16,966 bases of DNA, taken from assembly GCA_030830145.1 (NCBI GenBank), contig JAURNO010000378.1, forward strand, positions 1 through 16,966, read 5' to 3'. This DNA is from Verrucomicrobiota bacterium (lineage in GTDB: Bacteria > Verrucomicrobiota > Verrucomicrobiia > Opitutales > Seribacteraceae). Below, piece after piece: positions 6,094-13,991 of the stretch. The notes below the pieces were generated by a model. It did no database searches. It saw only the letters and a program-made list of their open reading frames with translations, and was not told where the DNA came from. The position numbers were made by a program, and so were the translations under genes. Each line of letters begins with the position of its first letter. Position 1 is the first letter of the stretch.

Positions 6094-7109
6094 AGGGAAA
6101 GGCCAAAGGCAAATATCTGAATGCCGGTTCATCCCGGGTGCAGGATGCTTGCATTTTCTTTTCGGGAAAGGAATTGAGCGTGGTGGACGAGTTCGGACAA
6201 AAACTTGTTTCCGCTTCGTTGGCAGAGGTTAATATATCTGCCCGACTGGGAAACGTTCCGCGGCTTCTCGGCTTTCCCGATCAATCGGGTTTCGAGACAA
6301 GAGAAAACGACCTGGTGGACGAATGGTTGAAGTCCGTTGGCAAACCTCGAAGTTTGGTTTCCTTTTTGGAGGGGAAAATACGATACGCATTGGCTTCTCT
6401 CGTCCTAACGGTTCTTTTGATTTGGGGGTTTGTTTCCTACGGAATTCCTCCTTTGGCGGAAGGCGTGGCTCATCAGCTTCCCGATGACCTCCTTGACAGC
6501 ACCTCCGAGTTCAGTCTTGAGCTTCTTGATCGTCTTGTTTTGGAACCCACTGAATTGACCGCGGCGCGAAAGAACGAAATTCAGGGACTGGTGAGACGAA
6601 CTTTCCCCGAACTTTCCAATCCCGGTTATCGACTTGTTTTCCGGAGAGGGGCGGAATTGGGGGCCAATGCCTTTGCCTTGCCGGACGGGGTGATCGTCTT
6701 TACGGATGAGCTGATCGACTTGCTTAAGTCGGATGCCGAAATACTGGCAGTTTTCGCTCATGAGTACGGGCATGTCGTCGAGCGTCACTCCCTTCGCCAA
6801 ATCCTTCAGGATTCCGCCATCGCGGTGCTGTCGTTCCTCGTCATTGGCGAAGCCACGGACACTCTTCAGGAATCGCTCAACGCCCTTCCTGCCGCCTTCA
6901 TGCACGGTGCCTACTCGAGGGAATTTGAGAGCGAGGCTGATGATTATGCATTCCGTATGCTATCTGATGCAGGTCTTTCACCTCATTCTCTCGGTGATGC
7001 TTTGCGCAGACTACACGAGGAACACGGCGAAGGCGAAGGATTGAAATACTTTTCAAGCCATCCTCCCTTCGAGGATCGAATCCGGCGGGCTGCGGAAGCG
7101 TCCCGCTGA
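6090..7109 (+). CDS. Membrane-anchored M48 zinc metallopeptidase
   Basis: This 339-residue protein has a cytosolic N-terminal domain (about 1-95) of the kind found before M48 peptidases that travel with DUF898 genes. A single membrane segment (about 98-119) leads to an M48 peptidase domain (about 130-339) on the periplasmic side. The zinc site is complete: H224-E-Y-G-H228 gives two histidine ligands and the catalytic Glu, and E280 in E-S-E-A-D is the expected third ligand. The C-terminal FSSHPPFEDRI is the motif shared with LoiP/BepA-type proteases, which cut or chaperone misassembled envelope proteins. Here the substrate is unknown; a role in membrane or envelope quality control with its coupled DUF898 partner is inference. 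It starts inside the stop of the previous gene (ATGA), which fixes the start. Confidence 0.92.
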   Translation: MKGKAKGKYLNAGSSRVQDACIFFSGKELSVVDEFGQKLVSASLAEVNISARLGNVPRLLGFPDQSGFETRENDLVDEWLKSVGKPRSLVSFLEGKIRYALASLVLTVLLIWGFVSYGIPPLAEGVAHQLPDDLLDSTSEFSLELLDRLVLEPTELTAARKNEIQGLVRRTFPELSNPGYRLVFRRGAELGANAFALPDGVIVFTDELIDLLKSDAEILAVFAHEYGHVVERHSLRQILQDSAIAVLSFLVIGEATDTLQESLNALPAAFMHGAYSREFESEADDYAFRMLSDAGLSPHSLGDALRRLHEEHGEGEGLKYFSSHPPFEDRIRRAAEASR

Positions 7110-7235
7110 CTTTCACCAAATCCTTTTTTCGTCTTCTCCTGAATTGGTCAGAATTTGTACTAGAAAGTTTCATTCAAACATTATGTCAATGGAGGCATCC
7201 GTGATTCCCTCTTTATTTTGAGGGGCGCATCCACC

Positions 7236-7263
7236 TTGACGATTCCCCTGCAAAGCATACTTT
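7236..7263 (+). promoter_or_regulatory. Sigma-70-like promoter next to the MORN gene start
   Basis: TTGACG (7236-7241) and TACTTT (7258-7263) are 16 bp apart. The -35 box matches the consensus at five of six bases. Transcription would start near 7270, one to three bases before the ATG at 7272, leaving almost no leader. There is no Shine-Dalgarno sequence before that ATG, which fits leaderless translation. Confidence 0.45.
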
Positions 7264-7271
7264 TAAACCAT

Positions 7272-8201
7272 ATGAAGTCTTTTTCCTCCCCCATTCTGTT
7301 TGCGGTGCTTTGGCTTCCTTGCTTGGCAGAAAACCCAACGGTGGGGAAATCCGAAGTCTCATGGCGTGAGGGGATCATTTATCATTATGGTACTGAACGA
7401 CTCTTCACGGGGACGGTTCAAACTTTCTGGAGCGATGGAGTGAAGCAAAAGGAATACGAAGTTACGAATGGTGTGAGGGATGGTGGTTGGACGGAGTGGT
7501 ATCAAAATGGTGAGAGGTTGAAAGAGGTCCAGTGGGAGATGGGCAAAAGAGTGAACCTTTCGACCTGGTGGTATCAGAATGGGCGGAAGTGGAAAGAGGT
7601 TCATTTCGACGAAGGTGGCAAATTTCTCGTTTCTGAATTTTATGAGGATGGACCCAAGCTCAAAGATGTTTCTTGGAAAAACGACAAAATGAACGGCCCT
7701 CTTAAGTTTTATTATGAGAATGGTCACGTCTTGAGGGAAGTGAATTATGTCGACGGCAAAAAAACCGGCAAGGTTACCTGGTGGCATGAGAACGGAGTAA
7801 AATGGAAGGAATATAACCTCCTCAACGAAAAGCTGCACGGGCCCTTTACTTATTGGCGGCAAGATGGTGGGATTTGGAAGCAAGAAGGGTGGCAGGATAA
7901 CGTGCTGGAGGGAAGAAATACAATTTGGCAGACCAATGGAAACAAGATGAAGGAAGTCTTCTATCTGAACGGAAAACTGAATGGTCCATCGACAACTTGG
8001 TGGTTAAATGGAAAGATTCAGGAGAAAGGTTTTTATGAAAACGGTGTGGAGACCGATACCTTCACGGGTTACCACGAAAATGGTCGCAAAGCCTACCAGG
8101 CGCTTTATGAAAAAGGCAAAAGGGTCAGTCATCAAACTTGGGGACCGGGCGGTGAGAGCACTTCGATTTCGGTTGATGAGCCGCTAGAAGAAGATCAATG
8201 A
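7272..8201 (+). CDS. Exported MORN_2 repeat protein (YwqK-like)
   Basis: This 309-residue protein has a signal peptide (MKSFSSPILFAVLWLPCLA, cut likely after A19; the Cys at 17 is not in a lipobox). About ten repeats of 22-24 residues follow, each with a W/Y-x-[EQ]-[ND]-G core followed by K-E-V/Y, for example WYQNGERLKEV, YYENGHVLREV and WHENGVKWKEY. These are MORN_2 units, which form a long beta-rich structure. Databases often name such proteins 'YwqK family antitoxin', but no toxin gene lies beside it and the protein is exported, so an antitoxin role is doubtful; binding to surface or wall polymer is a guess. The frame opens at a TTG at 7218, but only the ATG at 7272 gives a signal peptide at the N-terminus. 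The last 20 residues are acidic. Confidence 0.88.
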   Translation: MKSFSSPILFAVLWLPCLAENPTVGKSEVSWREGIIYHYGTERLFTGTVQTFWSDGVKQKEYEVTNGVRDGGWTEWYQNGERLKEVQWEMGKRVNLSTWWYQNGRKWKEVHFDEGGKFLVSEFYEDGPKLKDVSWKNDKMNGPLKFYYENGHVLREVNYVDGKKTGKVTWWHENGVKWKEYNLLNEKLHGPFTYWRQDGGIWKQEGWQDNVLEGRNTIWQTNGNKMKEVFYLNGKLNGPSTTWWLNGKIQEKGFYENGVETDTFTGYHENGRKAYQALYEKGKRVSHQTWGPGGESTSISVDEPLEEDQ

Positions 8202-8373
8202 GATTCCAGGCTATCCTTGTTTCACGCCCTGCGATGAATCGGGATTTCGCCTTAAATGTTTGCTAATTGATCGATAACCTTCGACTCCTATCATTGGATT
8301 GGAATCGATGGGAAACAGGAGATGTCCGTACGATCGTCTGATTGGAGTACGAACAGGTAACCGGGGAGTGGGG

Positions 8374-8447
8374 TGGTGCGGGCACTCGGGATCGAACCGA
8401 GGACACCAGCTTGGAAGGCTGGGGTTTTACCACTAAACTATGCCCGC
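8374..8447 (-). tRNA. tRNA-Gly (anticodon TCC), CCA encoded
   Basis: The minus strand folds into a full cloverleaf: acceptor arms GCGGGCA and TGCCCGC (7 pairs), D arm GTTT-AGTGGTA-AAAC, anticodon arm CCAGC-CTTCCAA-GCTGG with anticodon TCC, and T arm CTCGG-TTCGATC-CCGAG. The discriminator A (8377) is followed by CCA (8374-8376), so the CCA end is encoded. It reads GGA and, by wobble, GGG codons. Without CCA it is 71 bases. Confidence 0.97.
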
Positions 8448-8463
8448 GTGGAAAGGCTAACAA

Positions 8464-8491
8464 CCATTAAGGGGTTGACGCTTCGGGTCAA
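8464..8491 (-). promoter_or_regulatory. Possible promoter of tRNA-Gly
   Basis: On the minus strand TTGACC (8486-8491) and TAATGG (8464-8469) are 16 bp apart. Transcription would start near 8457, about ten bases before the tRNA 5' end at 8447. The -35 box is good and the -10 box weak. The remainder of 8448-8627 shows no other clear element apart from the ribosome binding site AAGGA just before 8628. Confidence 0.4.
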
Positions 8492-8627
8492 GTTGTAATT
8501 GCTTGCTTGCAAGACAAATCGAACGTTTTGGCGACGTTGGTAGTCTTACGCTTTGCCGTTGGTTTAAAGGGATGGGAGTCCTGATGGTTTACGGTGATAA
8601 GTACAACAGTCGGGAAAAAAGGAATCT

Positions 8628-11600
8628 ATGAAAAAGAGTATGGTGTGGAAATGGGTCGTGGTGGCTTTTGCATTGAATGCAGGTGGTTTGCTTTGGATCA
8701 GAAACGAGTTGGTGCAGGCAGGGCGTGAGGGTGGTGCGGGCATTCATGAAAAGAGCTTACGGGTGGTAACCGTTGTACCGAAGGAACGGGCCGAAAAAGC
8801 GGACCGTTTGCTGGTCGTTTTCAATGAGGGTCTGATTGGAGAAGAAAAGATCGGCCAGGCCGTTGGATGGAGCCCTTTTCTAATCGAGCCTGCGGCGCAG
8901 GGAAATTGGATCTGGAACAGGAAGGACGCAATGGAGTTCAAACTGGATGAACCTCTTCTCAAAGGGAATCTTTATTCCATGAAAGCGACTGACCGTTTTG
9001 CCGTAAAATTGGGTCGACCTCTTCGGGATGAGCGGGAATTTTCTTTTCGAACTTCTCCTTTGCGCGTGGAAAGATGCGTGGAGTCGGGCCGGAAGGGCGA
9101 CCGAATCGAGGTCGAGTTCCGTTTTAACCAGGAGGTCGAACCTGCCGTCCTCGACGAATTCTTCGAGGCGGTTGATGCAAACGGCAAGGTTTTGGGCAAA
9201 GAGGTTATGAGTGCTGGGAGAAGGCGAATTCATGCCGTCCTGCTCGAAAGACCTGAGGAGCGAATTTTCGAGGTTAGCCTGAAGAAGGGGATGCCCGGGG
9301 TCGAGGGGCCCTTGGGTTTGGAGAAAGATTTTATTACCCAAATTTCCATTGCCCCGGCTTTTGGGGCCCTGAGCGCCCGGACCCCTTGGAGACTTGGGAC
9401 GGATGAAAAATGTTCCGTGGAACTGCGTTTCAATCAAAGCCTTGATGCGTTGCAGGAAAAACCTGCCGTTACCCTCGTTCCCAAGGTAGACGACCTCGTG
9501 GTCAGTCTCAACCGGCAAGGGATTCGTCTTTATGGTTCCTTCAAGGGACGGGAGCGCCATTTCGTGGCTACGGTTCAAAGTGATCTTCGTTCCTTTCATG
9601 GCGAGGTTCTTCCTGCGGGAGCGAAGTTTCCTTTCGTATTGCCCAAGCGTCGGCCCGAGGTGTCCTTTGTCCAGGATCATGGGGTACTCAGTCCGAAGGG
9701 GAACCTGGAGATCGAAATCAAGACCTGCTCCATCGACAACCTAAGGCTCAGCGCCACGAAGATTTATCCGAACAACCTTGGTTCTCATTTGCGCGGTGAT
9801 TCGCGATACAATCCAGAGCGGATCGGAAAGGAGCTTTTTTCCACGGTCAAACCAATTCGGCAGGGGGACGGTTCGATTTGCTTGAGCGTAGTCAATTTGA
9901 GGGACTGGATTGAGAAACCGCTCGGTCTTTATTATGTCAAAGCTCAGAACGAAGAGAGCCGATGGCACAATGATCAGGCGGTGGTGGCCGTGACGGACCT
10001 GATGATCACGACCAAGGTCCATCCCGCAGGCGTACATGCCTGGGTGACCTCCCTCGCGGGCGGCAAGCCACTCGAGGGAGTACGGGTCTCGGTGCTTTCC
10101 ACCACGAACCAAACTTTGGCCGTGGGAACCACGGACGCGGAAGGATTGGTCGGTTTGACCGCACCGGAGGATCATCCGGCGGGAGCCCCTTGGGTCGTTC
10201 TTGCGGAAAAAGGGGAGGACTTGAGCTTTCGCCGTCTTGATCAGAGAAAATGGGACCTTCCCAAGGTAGCCAAGGACGGTCGGGAACCTGTTGTTGGCCT
10301 GGACGCCTATCTTTATGCGGCAAGAGGTGTACGTCGCCCGGGGGAATTCGTTCGTTTGACGGGGATCGTCCGAGACCAAAAGGGGGAGTCGCCTGATCCT
10401 GAAACACCTCTCGAACTACGGGTTTTCCGCCCGGATGGAAAAATGGCTCAATCTCTTCCCATAAGGCTTGAAAAGGGTGGGCTCTTTCATCACGAGTTTC
10501 AGACTCCGTCGGAAGCCTGGACGGGGACTTGGGAATTCGGATTGTTTCTCCCGGGGACGGATCGTGAAATTGCCATTCTGCGGACCGGAGTGGAAGCCTT
10601 CGTTCCCGTCCGCCTCCAGGTCGAGAGCGAACCGGTGCAGTCCTGGTTCGGGTTGGCCGAATCGCCGGAGATCGAAATATCCAGCCGGTACTTATTTGGA
10701 GTGGCCGCTTCCGGCTCGACTTTCAAGGTAAGCGGTGAATGGAAGCAGGTTCCCTTCGAGGCCGTTGGTTTGGAGGACTTTTCCTTTGGAGATCCCTCTG
10801 CCGCCGAAAAAGTTGCCTTTGATTCCATCCAATGCCAGACCGATGAGAATGGGGAGGCTTTGATCTTTCCCTCGACCGATCGATTGACTCCTGGTTTTTG
10901 GCAAGGTTCGGGCTATGTTTCGGTGACCGTTCCGGGCGGAGGCACGGTGAGTGATTCCTTTGAGCTGAAAAAACTTCAGGCTTCCAGGATGATCGGTATC
11001 CGAGTTGCCATGGGAGAAGCAGTTTTAACCGACGAACCCTTCTCCGTCGAGTTGACTGCGGTTCAACCTCTGGCGGAAGAAGTTCCCGTCGGTGAAGTCG
11101 AGGTCGTTTTGGAAAAAATCGAGTCCGATTGGGTGCATCGTCGTGTCAACGGCCTTTGGACTTGGAGCAAACGGGAGGAACCCGTCGAGCGCTCCAAGTT
11201 TCTTGTCGAGAAAGTTTCGGATTCCGAGCGGTACTCCAAGGTGGAGATGATTTGCGACGAACCGGGTTTATGGCGGATCGTTACCCGCGATCTTGTCGGA
11301 GGGACTTTGACGAAGGTGCGATTTCAAGTGATTTCTCCCGGCAGTCCCGCTGCTGTCGTCCGCTCGCCTCATCGAGTCGATTTGACGGTCGACCAACCAT
11401 CTTACCTTCCTGGTGACGTTGCCAAGGTATCGGTTGACTCTCCTTTTCCCGGCCAATTGCTTTTGACCTTGGAAACCGACCGGGTGGTCTGGAGCAAGAG
11501 CGTATCGATTGGCCCTCAAAAGCAAGAGCTGTCGGTTCCTCTGCCATCTCATATGCCTGGCGGGGCGTTCGTTACCGCTTCGGTGGTCCGCCCTTTGGAT

Positions 11601-13991
11601 GCACAGTCTTCGGAGTGGCAACCCTACCGGGCTTACGGGATGGTCCGCTTGGCAACCGATTTTACGGAGCGTGAAATAGAACTGGATTTGCAACTGCCCG
11701 AAAAGACAAGACCGGGTACGGAAGTCGAAGTTCGTGTTCGCAGCAACCTTTCGGGGCAGAATGCGTTCGTACACCTTTGGGCGGTGGACGAGGGGGTCTT
11801 GTCGGTCACCGACTTCGATACGCCTTCACCGGGCGATTCCTTTTTTGCTCCGTGGCGGGCCAAGGTCGATTCGGGTGATCTTTACCTTGAGCTTTTTCAG
11901 GATTACAGACGGTCTAGCTCGATGGAGCGATTCGGAGCGGGGGGAGGAGCGTTGCGGCGTTCCCTGGTTCCGGCCAGGCCGCTCAAAAGCGTCATCCTCT
12001 GGAAGGAGTTCGTTCCCGTTGATGAGAACGGATTTGTGCAAGCGAACTTTTCTTTGCCAGACGATTTTACGGGAGAATTGCGCTTCATGGCCGTTGCGGT
12101 AGCGGGAAATTCTTTCGGCTCGAGCGAAAGTTCGATTACCGTGACTTCTCCCTTGTTGGCTGAACTTTCGTTGCCTAGGTTCGTTGCTCCGGGGGACAAG
12201 TTTCTCTCGCCGGTAACCCTGTTCAACTCAACGAAAGAGGATCGGGTGGTGGAGACGGTTTTTGAGCTGGCAGGTCCGGTTCGCTTGCTGGACGATCCCG
12301 AGCGATCCATCCCTGTTTCCGCCGGTGCTTCCGTGACAACCTGGTTTGAACTAGAAGCACAGCGTGGGATGGGCCAGGTCCTTGTTTCCGTGCGGGCTTC
12401 CGTAGAAGGTGAATCAACCTTGGCAAAAGGAGCCTTTCCGGTTCGGCCCGCCGCCTCGCTTGACGCGGAGTACGGGACTTTTGTTTTGAAGGCCGGGGAG
12501 AAGATGACTTTTCCGGCGCCTGAACGGTTCCTTCCCAACGGCTTGCTCAGAACCGTAACGATTTCCTCTTCCCCGGTGACCGAATTGGTTCCGGCCCTCG
12601 ACGAACTCCTCGGTTTTCCTTATGGTTGTGCGGAGCAGACCACGAGCAAGGCCATGCCCATGCTTTACGCTTCCGTTTTGCTTGATGGCGGAAAGGCCGA
12701 GTTCGCGAAGGAGTCGGTACGGGCGGGAATCAGGAGACTGGAGTTGATGCAAACGACTTCGGGAGGTTTGGCTTATTGGCCGGGAGGAAAGGATCCTTAC
12801 CTTTGGGCGACTTGTTACGCTTCTGGTTTTCTTATGGAAGCCAGGAAGGCGGGTTTTGAGATCGATGAGGTTTTTCTGACAGGGTTGACTTCGTACCTGC
12901 GTAAAACGCTTCGTGCGGGCCAACATGACTTGAATGAGCAGGCTTTCGTTTGTCAGGTCTTGGCCACCTTCGGAAAACCTGAAAAATCGAGACAGCGTTA
13001 CCTTCTCGACAAGGCGGATGCCCTCGACCTTTCGGCTCTCGCAAGGTTGGCCGGAGCTTGGTTGGCGAGCGGACGGCCCGATCTCGCTCGTCAGTGCCTG
13101 CGGGAAGGCGCTCTTTCCCAAAAGGTCGACCGTACCTACGACGGACGGCTTACCTCGGACGTGGCGGCCTGCTCCACGATGCTTTCGGTCCTGCTTGATC
13201 TTGATGACGAACATCCTTGGGTGGAGGTTTTGAAGGAACGGATTTTGTTGGCCCGGAGGGACGGTCGTTGGCCAAGTACCTTGGACAATGGCTTGGCCTT
13301 GGCTTCGCTCTGCAAACTTCATTCGATCATGGCAAGGGAGGGAAGTGAGTTTTCGGGAAGCGTTTCGACTCGCGGTTCGGAAGGTGCCCCTTTTTCCTCG
13401 GACCAGGCTAAGGGTCATTCCTTCGCCGGCACGGAGGATCTTGAAGTTTCGTCTTCGGGTACGGGGAAAATCTTTGTCTCGATCAAGACCGAGGGCTTGG
13501 TTTCCCCCGAAGATCTCCAGCCCGTGGACAGGGGGATCAAGGCCCGCAGGCGGTGGTTGAACTCGGAGGGGGAAGTGATCAGGGATTGGACGAACGACGG
13601 TGGCGAGTCATTGGAGGTTTCGGTGGGTGATTTGGTTTGGGTCGAGGTAATGCTACAGGCCCAAGGGCCTGCCCTGGAAAACGTGGCCGTGGTGGATGCC
13701 CTTCCGGGTGGTTTTGCGGTCGAGAACCCCAGGCTAGCAACGTCTGCCGGGAGAACGCCGGGGAGGGCGATCAGATTAAAACCGAGCAGTCGTGCCGACC
13801 GTACGGAGTTTCTCGATGACCGCATTGTTCTTTTCGCCCCGGCCAAGCCTTCTTCCCAGGTTTTCCGCTATGCCATGCGAGCCGTTGCGGGCGGTGAGTT
13901 TCTTGCCCCGCCCATTCAGGCTTCCTGTATGTATGACGAGGCTCAGCATTCGTTGGGAGAGAGTGGCATGGTCACGGTTTCGCTTCGATGA
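8628..13991 (+). CDS. yfhM: Bacterial alpha-2-macroglobulin with thioester
   Basis: This 1787-residue protein is a bacterial alpha-2-macroglobulin, a protease trap: an attacking protease cuts a bait region, the protein changes shape, and its reactive thioester bonds to the protease. An N-terminal membrane segment (about 7-24) carries no lipobox Cys, so it seems anchored by an uncleaved helix. Beta-sandwich MG domains follow; the A2M segment lies near 1115-1210 (WKEFVPVDENG, LPDDFTGELRFMAVA). The thioester is intact at Y1332-G-C1334-A-E-Q1337, in the helical thioester domain (about 1310-1560). The C-terminal MG10-like part ends near SCMYDEAQHSLGESG. A linker at about 1090-1120 (QDYRRSSSMERF) could be the bait region, by comparison of position only. 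E. coli YfhM has 1653 residues. AAGGA lies just before the ATG. Its stop overlaps the PBP1C start (ATGA), the usual partnership. Confidence 0.95.
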   Translation: MKKSMVWKWVVVAFALNAGGLLWIRNELVQAGREGGAGIHEKSLRVVTVVPKERAEKADRLLVVFNEGLIGEEKIGQAVGWSPFLIEPAAQGNWIWNRKDAMEFKLDEPLLKGNLYSMKATDRFAVKLGRPLRDEREFSFRTSPLRVERCVESGRKGDRIEVEFRFNQEVEPAVLDEFFEAVDANGKVLGKEVMSAGRRRIHAVLLERPEERIFEVSLKKGMPGVEGPLGLEKDFITQISIAPAFGALSARTPWRLGTDEKCSVELRFNQSLDALQEKPAVTLVPKVDDLVVSLNRQGIRLYGSFKGRERHFVATVQSDLRSFHGEVLPAGAKFPFVLPKRRPEVSFVQDHGVLSPKGNLEIEIKTCSIDNLRLSATKIYPNNLGSHLRGDSRYNPERIGKELFSTVKPIRQGDGSICLSVVNLRDWIEKPLGLYYVKAQNEESRWHNDQAVVAVTDLMITTKVHPAGVHAWVTSLAGGKPLEGVRVSVLSTTNQTLAVGTTDAEGLVGLTAPEDHPAGAPWVVLAEKGEDLSFRRLDQRKWDLPKVAKDGREPVVGLDAYLYAARGVRRPGEFVRLTGIVRDQKGESPDPETPLELRVFRPDGKMAQSLPIRLEKGGLFHHEFQTPSEAWTGTWEFGLFLPGTDREIAILRTGVEAFVPVRLQVESEPVQSWFGLAESPEIEISSRYLFGVAASGSTFKVSGEWKQVPFEAVGLEDFSFGDPSAAEKVAFDSIQCQTDENGEALIFPSTDRLTPGFWQGSGYVSVTVPGGGTVSDSFELKKLQASRMIGIRVAMGEAVLTDEPFSVELTAVQPLAEEVPVGEVEVVLEKIESDWVHRRVNGLWTWSKREEPVERSKFLVEKVSDSERYSKVEMICDEPGLWRIVTRDLVGGTLTKVRFQVISPGSPAAVVRSPHRVDLTVDQPSYLPGDVAKVSVDSPFPGQLLLTLETDRVVWSKSVSIGPQKQELSVPLPSHMPGGAFVTASVVRPLDAQSSEWQPYRAYGMVRLATDFTEREIELDLQLPEKTRPGTEVEVRVRSNLSGQNAFVHLWAVDEGVLSVTDFDTPSPGDSFFAPWRAKVDSGDLYLELFQDYRRSSSMERFGAGGGALRRSLVPARPLKSVILWKEFVPVDENGFVQANFSLPDDFTGELRFMAVAVAGNSFGSSESSITVTSPLLAELSLPRFVAPGDKFLSPVTLFNSTKEDRVVETVFELAGPVRLLDDPERSIPVSAGASVTTWFELEAQRGMGQVLVSVRASVEGESTLAKGAFPVRPAASLDAEYGTFVLKAGEKMTFPAPERFLPNGLLRTVTISSSPVTELVPALDELLGFPYGCAEQTTSKAMPMLYASVLLDGGKAEFAKESVRAGIRRLELMQTTSGGLAYWPGGKDPYLWATCYASGFLMEARKAGFEIDEVFLTGLTSYLRKTLRAGQHDLNEQAFVCQVLATFGKPEKSRQRYLLDKADALDLSALARLAGAWLASGRPDLARQCLREGALSQKVDRTYDGRLTSDVAACSTMLSVLLDLDDEHPWVEVLKERILLARRDGRWPSTLDNGLALASLCKLHSIMAREGSEFSGSVSTRGSEGAPFSSDQAKGHSFAGTEDLEVSSSGTGKIFVSIKTEGLVSPEDLQPVDRGIKARRRWLNSEGEVIRDWTNDGGESLEVSVGDLVWVEVMLQAQGPALENVAVVDALPGGFAVENPRLATSAGRTPGRAIRLKPSSRADRTEFLDDRIVLFAPAKPSSQVFRYAMRAVAGGEFLAPPIQASCMYDEAQHSLGESGMVTVSLR

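Noticed and set aside
7207..7224. CCCTC/GAGGG hairpin between the M48 and MORN genes
   Set aside because: Five pairs with an 8-base loop and no T-tract behind it; too weak for a terminator call.
7218..7271. Upstream TTG start for the MORN protein
   Set aside because: It would bury the signal peptide 18 residues inside the protein and would lie across the predicted promoter.
7272..8201. Toxin-antitoxin system based on the YwqK-type protein
   Set aside because: No toxin-like neighbour and a clear signal peptide; the family name is misleading.
8263..8463. Minus-strand open frame across the tRNA-Gly gene
   Set aside because: Its protein is simply the translation of the tRNA, a common false gene.
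12414..13418. Long open frame on the minus strand within the macroglobulin gene
   Set aside because: It lies wholly opposite the thioester region of a clearly real gene, is rich in Arg/Ser/Pro as expected for antisense of GC-rich coding DNA, and has no recognisable domain. The same holds for the minus-strand frames at 9741-10379 and 8880-9680.
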